In this document: positions 1 through 5,168 of the stretch, one piece after another
How positions within the stretch are numbered: position 1 is the stretch's first letter
How the letters are laid out: the number at the start of each line of letters is the position of its first letter
Source of the DNA: Anaerolineales bacterium
Lineage (GTDB): Bacteria; Chloroflexota; Anaerolineae; Anaerolineales; E44-bin32
Length of the DNA: 6,927 bases
Reading direction: 5' to 3'
NCBI GenBank assembly: GCA_030606845.1
Contig: JAUWFP010000113.1
Coordinates: 1 to 6,927, forward strand
The notes under the pieces: model-generated
Databases searched by the model: none
The model's input: only the letters and a program-made list of their open reading frames with translations
What the model was told of the DNA's origin: nothing
Program-made: the position numbers and the translations under genes

Positions 1-7
1 TGACCGA

Positions 8-946
8 TTGAGCTGGCTCGAGCTCTCCCTGAATCTCAATGGTGAGCTTGCCGAAGCGGTCACCGAGGTGTTCTCCCGCTATGCGTTGGGAGGAGTCGCC
101 GTCGAGATGGCGGCGGACAGCAATAGCGATCTTTCAGCCGCAATGGATGTGCTCGTTAAGGCTTATATACCGATCGACGGTCAGGAAGATGAACAAAGGC
201 GGCGCATAGAAGAAGGCCTCTGGCACCTCAGCCAGATCCAACCACTGCCCGAACCTGAATTTCGAATTTTAAAAGAAGCGGATTGGCAAACATCCTGGAA
301 GAAGCACTTTCAGCCCATGCCAATTGGTAAACGTTTACTGATTACCCCTCCCTGGATCACCATCGAAGAAACCGAGCGCACGGTAATTGTCCTTGAGCCG
401 GGGATGGCCTTTGGCACCGGGCTTCACCCCTCAACACGTTTATGTCTTGAATCCATTGAGGACATCTTACAACCCGGGGACAATATTCTCGATATCGGCT
501 GCGGCACGGGCATTCTGAGTATCGCCGCTGTTCTACTGGGAGCAAAACACGTACTTGCTGTAGACACCGATGAGATTGCGGTGCAGGCAACCAGGGAGAA
601 CGCAGAAAGGAATCGTGTCGCCGAGTACATTCGGGTTGAGGTTGGAAGTCTCGAGCAGGTGAAAACTCTTCAAAAGGAAACGCAAAAAACTGATCTCATT
701 GTTGCCAATATCCTTTCTCATATCTTAATGGATTTGATCCAGTCTGGGCTGGCCACCTATGTGAAGCCAAAAGGGAGGATCATCCTCTCGGGCATCCTTG
801 CCGAGCAAGCAGAACCCTTGGTGAACCTGGCAGAAGATGCGGGCCTGGAGCTAATAGATGTCCGCAGTGAAAAGGACTGGCGGGGGCTTATTTTTAAACG
901 AGAACTGCCCCGATTATCACCGGGGCAGATCGAAACGAAAGGGTAA
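8..946 (+). CDS. prmA: Ribosomal protein L11 methyltransferase PrmA
   Basis: PrmA is a cytoplasmic SAM-dependent enzyme that methylates lysines and the N-terminus of ribosomal protein L11. The 312-residue product shows the family layout. An N-terminal L11-recognition domain opens with MSWLELSL. The linker DWQTSWKKHFQPMPIG lies near residues 92-107, and the PrmA signature GMAFGTGLHPSTRLC at 132-146. SAM motif I (DIGCGTGIL) is at 162-170, the acidic end of motif II (AVDTDE) at 184-189, and the catalytic-region motif VANILSHIL at 232-240. The start used is TTG at 8-10, which matches where PrmA proteins usually begin. The frame stays open to the window edge, so a start a few codons further upstream cannot be excluded and no ribosome binding site can be judged. 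The last dozen residues extend past the usual family end and are encoded by a hairpin-forming sequence. The gene converges with infA. Family assignment is firm; the exact start is not. Confidence 0.95.
   Translation: MSWLELSLNLNGELAEAVTEVFSRYALGGVAVEMAADSNSDLSAAMDVLVKAYIPIDGQEDEQRRRIEEGLWHLSQIQPLPEPEFRILKEADWQTSWKKHFQPMPIGKRLLITPPWITIEETERTVIVLEPGMAFGTGLHPSTRLCLESIEDILQPGDNILDIGCGTGILSIAAVLLGAKHVLAVDTDEIAVQATRENAERNRVAEYIRVEVGSLEQVKTLQKETQKTDLIVANILSHILMDLIQSGLATYVKPKGRIILSGILAEQAEPLVNLAEDAGLELIDVRSEKDWRGLIFKRELPRLSPGQIETKG
905..928. terminator. Hairpin in the 3' end of prmA, possible convergent terminator
   Basis: CTGCCCCG (905-912) and CGGGGCAG (921-928) form a perfect 8-bp GC-rich stem with an 8-nt loop. 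It lies inside the last codons of prmA, 49 nt beyond the infA stop codon. In the minus-strand transcript the stem is followed by TTCTCGTTT, a weak U-rich stretch; in the plus-strand transcript an A-rich stretch follows. It could end the S1-S21-IF-1 transcript, or protect or stop the prmA mRNA. The stem is seen directly; terminator function is inferred and not strong, because no clean U-tract is present. Confidence 0.4.
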
Positions 947-976
947 AACGGAGGGGCTTGACTCGATCAATCGGCT

Positions 977-1219
977 TTAGGCTTTAGCCGGTCTTTGTTT
1001 CCTGAAGCGATATGTGATCCGCCCTCGAGACAGGTCGTAAGGAGATAGCTCCACACGTACGTGATCCCCAAGCAGAATTCGGATGTAATATCGACGCATT
1101 TTTCCTGAAAGATATGCGAGAACTTCATGCCCGTTTTCCAACTCAACACGGAATTGTGTTGCGGGCAACGCCTCCAAGACCGTACCTTCCATAACGATTT
1201 TTTCTTCTTTCTTTGTCAT
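977..1219 (-). CDS. infA: Translation initiation factor IF-1
   Basis: IF-1 is a small OB-fold protein that binds the 30S A site and works with IF-2 and IF-3 during initiation. The 80-residue product matches the family along its whole length. It contains EGTVLEALPATQFRVELENG, then SGKMRRYYIRILLGDHVRVELSP and YDLSRGRITYR, all IF-1 hallmarks. It is somewhat longer than the usual 72 or so residues, with an extra N-terminal KKEE stretch and a basic tail (RKQRPAKA). The ATG at 1219 is chosen because TGGAGGTG (1223-1230) lies just upstream. The alternative ATG four codons earlier falls inside that binding site. It is the last gene after the S1-like gene and rpsU, 56 nt from rpsU, and presumably shares their mRNA. 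In many bacteria infA lies in the large ribosomal protein cluster, so this location may mean a relocated or second copy. Confidence 0.96.
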   Translation of the reverse strand: MTKKEEKIVMEGTVLEALPATQFRVELENGHEVLAYLSGKMRRYYIRILLGDHVRVELSPYDLSRGRITYRFRKQRPAKA

Positions 1220-1222
1220 ATG

Positions 1223-1230
1223 CACCTCCA
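1223..1230 (-). promoter_or_regulatory. Ribosome binding site that sets the infA start
   Basis: On the minus strand TGGAGGTG is followed by CAT and then the ATG at 1219. This strong Shine-Dalgarno site includes the G's after the upstream in-frame ATG at 1231, so it rules that codon out as the likely start. Confidence 0.8.
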
Positions 1231-1275
1231 TTGAGCAGACCTATTCCTGTAGATTGTCCGCTCTCCCTACACCGC

Positions 1276-1482
1276 TTAGCGGCGTCTTGATGTCGTCTTT
1301 CTCTGGCGGCGCTTCAAGCGCCGGATGGCTTTCTTACGTTGAATCCTACGCAGCTCGCTCTTTGATATGAACCAGCGCTTTCTCCGCACCGCGCTCAATA
1401 CCCCGCTCTTCGCTACCTTCTTGCGAAAGCGTTTTAGCAACTGCTCCTGTGATTCGTTAGGCCGAATAACAACTGTCGGCAC
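1276..1482 (-). CDS. rpsU: Small ribosomal subunit protein bS21
   Basis: bS21 is a small basic protein of the 30S platform, near the anti-Shine-Dalgarno end of 16S rRNA, and helps natural mRNAs to be initiated. The 68-residue product begins MPTVVIRPNESQEQLLKRF and continues with RRKRWFISKSELRR and a highly basic tail (RRLKRRQRKTTSRRR). This is the normal bS21 arrangement and length. The start is GTG at 1480-1482, supported by the very strong site GGGAGGAGGTG seven bases upstream. The pairing of a weak start codon with a near-perfect binding site suggests tuned translation. It lies 34 nt downstream of the S1-like gene and 56 nt upstream of infA, with no promoter obvious in either gap, so the three are probably one operon. 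Confidence 0.95.
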   Translation of the reverse strand: MPTVVIRPNESQEQLLKRFRKKVAKSGVLSAVRRKRWFISKSELRRIQRKKAIRRLKRRQRKTTSRRR

Positions 1483-1489
1483 TTTATCT

Positions 1490-1500
1490 CACCTCCTCCC
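1490..1500 (-). promoter_or_regulatory. Near-perfect Shine-Dalgarno of rpsU, GTG start
   Basis: GGGAGGAGGTG on the minus strand is followed by AGATAAA and then GTG. The match to the 16S rRNA 3' end is close to complete. This identifies GTG at 1482 as the start of bS21. Confidence 0.85.
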
Positions 1501-1503
1501 GCT

Positions 1504-1524
1504 CGAGCTCTTTGGATCAGCTCG
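1504..1524 (-). promoter_or_regulatory. Hairpin over the S1 stop codon and next to the rpsU binding site
   Basis: CGAGCT (1504-1509) and AGCTCG (1519-1524) can pair as a 6-bp stem with a 9-nt loop. The stem contains the stop codon of the S1-like gene and ends four bases before the rpsU Shine-Dalgarno. Ribosomes finishing S1 would open it, so it could couple rpsU translation to S1. The pairing is visible; the role is inferred. Confidence 0.3.
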
Positions 1525-2581
1525 TTTGATCTACCAATTCAAGGTCGAGCCGTTCGCGTTCAAGGCTGAAATCGACGACACGAACCTTCACTTTCAAACC
1601 CGGGGTTAGATCCCCGGGACCATTTGGCGTCTTGAGCAACCCCTCGAGGTTCTCTTTTACAAGAACGAAGGCACCGGGCGCGCTCAGTACGGTAACTTCG
1701 CCTTCCAATTCCTGCCCCACTTCGATCTGATCCTTGGCCAAGTCCCAGGGGTTCGGTTCGAGGCGTTTAAGGCTTAGGCCAATGCGATTGTTGGCGGTAT
1801 CGAGGCGAATAATCAGTGTCTCCACTTCCTGCCCGATCTCCAGGACCACCGAAGGATCTTCGATTCGCGTCCAGGAAAGTTCAGAGATGTGGATCAATCC
1901 ATCTGCGCCACCGATATCCACGAATGCACCGAACTCGCGCAGGCTCGTTACAACCCCTTTTCGATGCTCACCCTCTTTTAGAGCTTTGATCACATCCGCT
2001 TTCTGATCCTGCCGCCATTGTCGGATCGCTTTACGCTCTGACAATACGAGGCGCCTGCGTTGAGGATCCACCTCAATTATCTTAAGCGGTATCTGCTTTC
2101 CGATCATTTTATTAAAATAGCTCAGCCGTTCTTCATCATCCAGCCCGCGCGGCAATCCGCTCAGGTGAGAAGCAGGGACAAAACCGGTAATATGACCGAA
2201 AGGTACGAGGAGACCGCCCTTATTAAAACTGGTCGCCTCTGCATTGAAGAGCTCGTCGTTTGACATTACTCTCCGAGCCTCGAGCCAATCTCCGCTTTCG
2301 CGTGCTTGTGAAATTGAGACTAGCAAATTGCCATCAGGGTCAACCGGATTAATGACCATCACAGAAACAAGGTCGCCGGTCTTCAGTTGGGCGTCCTCTT
2401 CAGGTATTTTTTCAAGGTCCGATTGCGGAACAACGCCATCACGCTTTTGCCCCAAATCAACGATCAACCCATGGGAATCTTGAGCGATCACAGTACCCTG
2501 CAGCAAATCCCCTCGCTCAGGGGCCGCAAAGCGGTCATCACTCGCGAGCAGTGCTTTCAGATCATCCACCGCGTCGGTCAT
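1517..2581 (-). CDS. rpsA: Ribosomal protein S1-like protein with four S1 domains
   Basis: bS1 binds mRNA through repeated OB-fold S1 domains and delivers it to the 30S subunit. The 354-residue product has four such domains. Domain 1 (about 23-92) has GDLLQGTVIAQD and GLIVDLGQKRDGVVPQSDL. Domain 2 (about 107-183) has GGLLVPFGHITGFVPASHL. Domain 3 (about 202-273) is the most canonical, with GVVTSLREFGAFVDIGGADG, LIHISELSW and NNRIGLSLKRL. Domain 4 (about 287-350) is more degenerate (GAFVLVKENLEGLL). Proteobacterial S1 has six domains; four-domain versions are known in several Gram-positive and other phyla. The ATG at 2581 follows GGGGAAAGTAAGG, a modest binding site. It is the first gene of an operon with rpsU and infA, behind a strong promoter and a structured leader, as expected for an autoregulated ribosomal protein. 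The symbol rpsA is by family resemblance; a general S1-domain RNA-binding protein is the alternative. Confidence 0.9.
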   Translation of the reverse strand: MTDAVDDLKALLASDDRFAAPERGDLLQGTVIAQDSHGLIVDLGQKRDGVVPQSDLEKIPEEDAQLKTGDLVSVMVINPVDPDGNLLVSISQARESGDWLEARRVMSNDELFNAEATSFNKGGLLVPFGHITGFVPASHLSGLPRGLDDEERLSYFNKMIGKQIPLKIIEVDPQRRRLVLSERKAIRQWRQDQKADVIKALKEGEHRKGVVTSLREFGAFVDIGGADGLIHISELSWTRIEDPSVVLEIGQEVETLIIRLDTANNRIGLSLKRLEPNPWDLAKDQIEVGQELEGEVTVLSAPGAFVLVKENLEGLLKTPNGPGDLTPGLKVKVRVVDFSLERERLDLELVDQTS

Positions 2582-2583
2582 CC

Positions 2584-2646
2584 TTACTTTCCCCGGTTAA
2601 ATAAAATCACCTGGTCAGCGCATTCCCAGACCGACCAGGCAACCAT
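2584..2646 (-). CDS. Possible 20-residue leader peptide upstream of S1
   Basis: An ATG at 2646 opens a 20-codon frame reading MVAWSVWECADQVILFNRGK. Its TAA stop (2584-2586) lies two bases before the S1 start codon, a spacing that would allow translational coupling. It lies wholly inside the S1 leader and covers the CCTGGTC hairpin. No Shine-Dalgarno is seen before its ATG, and the peptide is not recognisable. It may be a chance frame, so this is reported as a weak candidate only. Confidence 0.15.
   Translation of the reverse strand: MVAWSVWECADQVILFNRGK
2610..2639 (-). promoter_or_regulatory. Hairpin in the S1 mRNA leader
   Basis: CCTGGTC (2610-2616) and GACCAGG (2633-2639) form a 7-bp stem with a 16-nt loop, about 30 nt upstream of the S1 start codon. 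The loop also holds GACC (2629-2632), which could pair instead with GGTC in the stem, giving two alternative folds. E. coli rpsA also has a structured leader that binds S1 for autocontrol; a similar role here is inference. Confidence 0.45.
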
Positions 2647-2650
2647 GTTA

Positions 2651-2675
2651 ATCCGACAATTTCTGTTAATCGGAT
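2651..2675 (-). promoter_or_regulatory. Second leader structure with a near-repeat, S1 mRNA
   Basis: ATCCGA (2651-2656) and TCGGAT (2670-2675) can pair around a 13-nt loop. The same stretch also carries two near-identical direct copies, GTTAATCCGA (2648-2657) and GTTAATCGGA (2665-2674). It lies in the S1 leader upstream of the other hairpin. It could be part of a protein-binding fold, or a paired site for a regulator. Confidence 0.35.
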
Positions 2676-2746
2676 ACTCGCTCTGGCGAACTCCTTTGAC
2701 TATCTCGCAAAGACCAAATTCAATACTGGCCTGCGAACGCGACGTC

Positions 2747-2775
2747 ATTATACTCAGCCACCTGGGCATTGTCAA
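2747..2775 (-). promoter_or_regulatory. Near-consensus sigma-70 promoter of the S1-S21-IF-1 operon
   Basis: On the minus strand TTGACA (2770-2775) and TATAAT (2747-2752) are both perfect consensus hexamers separated by exactly 17 bases. Transcription would start near 2740 and give a leader of about 159 nt before the S1 start codon. Such a strong promoter fits the high demand for ribosomal proteins. It is the best regulatory match in the window. Confidence 0.9.
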
Positions 2776-2917
2776 TCAGGCGCTGTTTTCAGGCTATTAA
2801 CAAGGCTATTTAGGTGACAAAATGCATCCTTCCGTCATTTTCCAGAGTCAGCCAGGCGGACAGGCTTCCTTCTTAACATAAATTCGATAACGGGCAGTGA
2901 AAAGCAACGATCTGGCT
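2776..2917. other. Intergenic region between the phosphoribosyltransferase stop and the S1 promoter
   Basis: Together with the promoter and leader this makes a gene-free gap of 336 bases (2582-2917). The part beyond the promoter shows one clear oddity: the direct repeat AGGCTATT at 2791-2798 and 2803-2810, about 50 to 70 bases upstream of the predicted start of transcription. No convincing terminator for the phosphoribosyltransferase was found; only weak 4-bp stems are present. No open frame here looks like a gene. Confidence 0.5.
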
Positions 2918-3424
2918 CTATTCCGGCTCGTCGAGAAGCACCCGGTCTGGCCCTTGGTCCACTTCCCAGGGGTAGACAATATGGGCATCTGTGCTTGCAG
3001 CGAAATAATCAGGACGCAGCTGGCCGAAGAGATTTCGGTATGGGTTGTAATGCAGGACACAAGTGAGGGGCACACCCTTCGCGGCAACGATCCGGCTGCG
3101 AACAGCTGTAATCGTTCGACCAGATCCCCAAACATCGTCGACAACGAGTAGTTTGCGGTCTTCTAATTGATCGTCCTCTGGAAATTGGATGAACTGTGGC
3201 CAAGCCAGGAGCTTCGCAGTATCAATCTTGGAAGCGAAAGGAAAATCCACTGCAGCGGTGAGAACACTTTCAATATTGAGCGCCTCACACAACAATCCGC
3301 CGGGGATGATCCCGCCACGAGTGATGATCACCATTGCCTCGAATTCCATCTGAAATTGTGGGGTGAGGTGGTCAATCAGCTTTTCAACCTCTTGCCAGGT
3401 GATCAGCTCTGTACGTCGTTGCAT
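2918..3424 (-). CDS. Purine-type phosphoribosyltransferase
   Basis: The 168-residue product belongs to the type I phosphoribosyltransferases, which join a base to PRPP and release pyrophosphate. The PRPP-binding loop is LLVVDDVWGSGRT (92-104), with the two acidic residues and the SGRT phosphate-binding turn. An earlier loop, VIITRGGIIPGGLLCEALN (32-50), is typical of the family. YPWE at 151-154 resembles the C-terminal base-binding part of Gpt/hypoxanthine-type enzymes, so a xanthine, guanine or hypoxanthine salvage role is likely. Base specificity cannot be read from the sequence. The protein lacks a signal peptide and should be cytoplasmic. The ATG at 3424 follows AATAAGG, much like the S1 start. 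It has its own promoter 31 bases upstream and seems to be a single-gene unit between the small protein gene and the S1 operon. A regulatory PRPP-binding role is a less likely alternative. Confidence 0.88.
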   Translation of the reverse strand: MQRRTELITWQEVEKLIDHLTPQFQMEFEAMVIITRGGIIPGGLLCEALNIESVLTAAVDFPFASKIDTAKLLAWPQFIQFPEDDQLEDRKLLVVDDVWGSGRTITAVRSRIVAAKGVPLTCVLHYNPYRNLFGQLRPDYFAASTDAHIVYPWEVDQGPDRVLLDEPE

Positions 3425-3454
3425 CCTTATTCACCAAGAATAACGTGGTAGTGG

Positions 3455-3483
3455 ATATTAGCACCAGTAAATTTCATTGACAA
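3455..3483 (-). promoter_or_regulatory. Extended -10 promoter of the phosphoribosyltransferase
   Basis: On the minus strand TTGTCA (3478-3483) is followed after 17 bases by TAATAT (3455-3460), with TG one base before the -10 box (an extended -10). The predicted start near 3448 leaves a short leader of about 24 nt. Each hexamer has few mismatches to consensus, and position and strand fit the gene. Confidence 0.75.
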
Positions 3484-3522
3484 ATTGGGCTGGTTTCCAG
3501 GGGGCGCAATCTGTGTTAATCC

Positions 3523-3567
3523 AAGGGAGATCTGCATTGGTTAACTGTACCCAATAGCAAATCCCTT
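3523..3567 (-). terminator. Long hairpin just after the 58-residue gene
   Basis: AAGGGA (3523-3528) pairs with TCCCTT (3562-3567). Inside it, GCATTGG (3534-3540) pairs with CCAATAGC (3551-3558) except for one bulged base, and a few further U-A/G pairs join the two parts. About 16 pairs are possible around a 10-nt loop. The structure begins 9 bases after the small gene's stop codon. No U-run follows on the minus strand, so it is not a standard intrinsic terminator. It may be a 3'-end stabiliser or a Rho-type end. Confidence 0.5.
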
Positions 3568-3575
3568 GTGTGCAG

Positions 3576-3752
3576 CTACAAAGCCTTAACCGCCTCTAGA
3601 AATTCTTCCCATTCCTCACGGAAAAAATGTAATGTCACGGTCCCGAGCTCGACATGGTAAGTAGTTTCACCATCTGGCTCTTCTGCTGACCAAACGATGA
3701 AATTTGTCGTCTCAGCCATGATTTTCGTTGAGATCTCTTCTGAATCTGTCAT
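3576..3752 (-). CDS. Small acidic protein of unknown function, 58 residues
   Basis: This short gene reads MTDSEEISTKIMAETTNFIV, then WSAEEPDGETTYHVELG, then TVTLHFFREEWEEFLEAVKAL and a TAG stop. The start is well supported by CTGGAGGTG, centred about 10 bases before the ATG at 3752. The protein is acidic, has no membrane segment or cysteine, and ends in a probable amphipathic helix (REEWEEFLEAVKAL) preceded by likely beta strands (NFIVW, TYHVELG, TVTLHF). The strand pattern and helix suggest a small folded domain rather than a random frame. I do not recognise a family or function. A possible -10 box (TATACT, 3826-3831) lies about 75 bases upstream without a good -35. It is flanked by the AI-2E pair upstream and the phosphoribosyltransferase downstream on the same strand, and a hairpin follows it. 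Confidence 0.7.
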   Translation of the reverse strand: MTDSEEISTKIMAETTNFIVWSAEEPDGETTYHVELGTVTLHFFREEWEEFLEAVKAL

Positions 3753-3916
3753 CGCCGCACACCTCCAGTTAAAGGATGTAGTTTAAATACCTCGATGTTA
3801 TTTATAAACGCGGTTTGGTTCCTTCAGTATACGAGCCGCTGGTGAAAAAGGCGAGAGCGGAACAGAATCACGACCTTTGTCAATGGCCTTCCAAGAATTC
3901 GAGAGCCAGCGGTTTA

Positions 3917-3949
3917 CCACGTGGGCAAGCGTGGCAACGCAAGAGCGTT
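3917..3949 (-). terminator. Tandem short hairpins after the AI-2E gene pair
   Basis: Right after the stop codon at 3954 come two small stems in the minus-strand transcript: AACGC/GCGTT around TCTT (3936-3949), then CCACG/CGTGG around an 8-nt loop (3917-3934). No U-run follows either stem. They mark a plausible 3' end for the membrane-protein mRNA, but standard terminator features are missing. Confidence 0.3.
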
Positions 3950-3953
3950 CCTC

Positions 3954-5168
3954 TCAATCTTGCGAGTTCTTGCTTTGATTCCATCGGGTCTTCATAGCTT
4001 TCCAGATTCTCGGGAGAATAGGATCCTCAGGAGTGCGCTCCGACAAGACATCGATCGGCGGATCCCAGGGCGAAAGATCGGACATCTTCCGGTAAACATA
4101 TCGCCCTAAAAGAAGGACCGAGGCTATTGTAGGAGCGGAGAGCAGCAAACCGATAATCCCCGCTAGGCTGGCACCTATCACCAACCCCACCAGGATTAAG
4201 GCGGGATGCAGATTCAACGTGGGTCCCATGATACGCGGGACCAAGAAAATATCGATGGATTGATCCAGGATAACGACGCAAACCACGATGACTGCAGAAA
4301 AGGCCAGGGGCGTTAAGCCAAACCAATTCGATGGCTGGAAAAGACCGACGAGTGCGGCGATAAGTCCCGCTGTTACGGGACCCACGATGGGGATAAACTT
4401 CGCTATCCCACCTAAAACCCCCAGGCCGATCGGGAATCGAACGCCAAGGATCTGCATGAGTAAATAAGTGAGAAACCCCGCAACAGTGACGATGAGGAGC
4501 TGGCCGCGCATAAAAGCCTGCCAGATCCTGAGAAGTTCTCGCATAAGCCGTTGGATATCCTGTTTATAGCCAGGTATTGAAACATCATTCAGGACTGCTC
4601 GGATACGTCGATAATCGAAAATCAAGAAGTAAGCAATCGCAATAACAAGGATGATTCGGGTCAACGATTCAATCACACCCGTGGCAAGGAATGTGATCAG
4701 CGAACTGACTTCACCAAGCAGCGGCTGGATGGTGACAATCACCTGCTCTCCGACTGCGGCAAGATCAAACTGAGAAAAATCGATCACCCAAGGTCCGAGA
4801 TGGTATATATGTTGACTCAGGTGTTCAAGTTGGGCGGGTAAATCGAGCAGGAATTGCTGAACGATGAGGAATAACGCCTGGAGCTGCTGTACGATTGCGA
4901 AACCCAGTACCGTCGAAGCGCCGATCAGGAGCAGGACGAACAGCAGCATCGAGATTGTTGCCGCCAAACCCCAGGGCATCTTCATCCTTACACACATGAA
5001 TTGCACGACGGGGACAATGATGATGGTCAAGATTGGGGCTAAGACGAGAATCGGAATGACGTGTTGGAATCGAACCAGCATCCCGGCCACGATCATCATC
5101 ACTGCCAGGGCAACAAGTGCCTTGGTCGTTACGCCCCATTTCGGCGACTCTTCCTGCCTCTCAATCAT
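3954..5168 (-). CDS. AI-2E/PerM family membrane protein, downstream paralogue
   Basis: The 404-residue product is an integral inner-membrane protein of the AI-2E family (PerM/TqsA/YdiK type). Family members have been linked to autoinducer-2 export, small-solute efflux or sodium/proton exchange, so the substrate is unknown. About eight hydrophobic segments fit the fold: near 13-30, 36-56, 65-95, 155-183, 222-242, 246-275, 286-306 and 318-354. Family marks are RIWQAFMRGQLLIV (214-227), FIPIVGP (258-264), GLTPLAF (284-290), LVPRIMGPTLNLHPALILVG (309-328) and the GIIGLLLSAP end (337-346). The signature position before FIP, usually acidic, is lysine 257 here. The ATG overlaps the stop of the gene before it (ATGA), so translation of the two is probably coupled. 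A short hydrophilic tail faces the cytoplasm. Family membership is firm; transport function is open. Confidence 0.92.
   Translation of the reverse strand: MIERQEESPKWGVTTKALVALAVMMIVAGMLVRFQHVIPILVLAPILTIIIVPVVQFMCVRMKMPWGLAATISMLLFVLLLIGASTVLGFAIVQQLQALFLIVQQFLLDLPAQLEHLSQHIYHLGPWVIDFSQFDLAAVGEQVIVTIQPLLGEVSSLITFLATGVIESLTRIILVIAIAYFLIFDYRRIRAVLNDVSIPGYKQDIQRLMRELLRIWQAFMRGQLLIVTVAGFLTYLLMQILGVRFPIGLGVLGGIAKFIPIVGPVTAGLIAALVGLFQPSNWFGLTPLAFSAVIVVCVVILDQSIDIFLVPRIMGPTLNLHPALILVGLVIGASLAGIIGLLLSAPTIASVLLLGRYVYRKMSDLSPWDPPIDVLSERTPEDPILPRIWKAMKTRWNQSKNSQD

Noticed and set aside
1272..1282. CCGCT/AGCGG palindrome over the rpsU stop codon
   Set aside because: A one-base centre cannot loop as RNA, and there is no U-run, so it is not a terminator between rpsU and infA.
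2584..2775. A 63-codon minus-strand frame across the S1 leader
   Set aside because: Its start codon lies within the promoter -35 box, upstream of the predicted transcription start, it has no ribosome binding site, and its sequence is unlike any known family.
2387..2800. A 137-codon plus-strand frame opposite the S1 gene and its leader
   Set aside because: It lies antisense to a firmly identified gene and crosses the S1 start and promoter; its composition is that of a shadow frame.
3880..3953. A possible tRNA-like stretch (GGTTTACCACGTGGGCAAGCGTGG and CTCGAAT-like bases)
   Set aside because: No acceptor stem, anticodon arm and T-arm could be placed together; only short unrelated stems are present.
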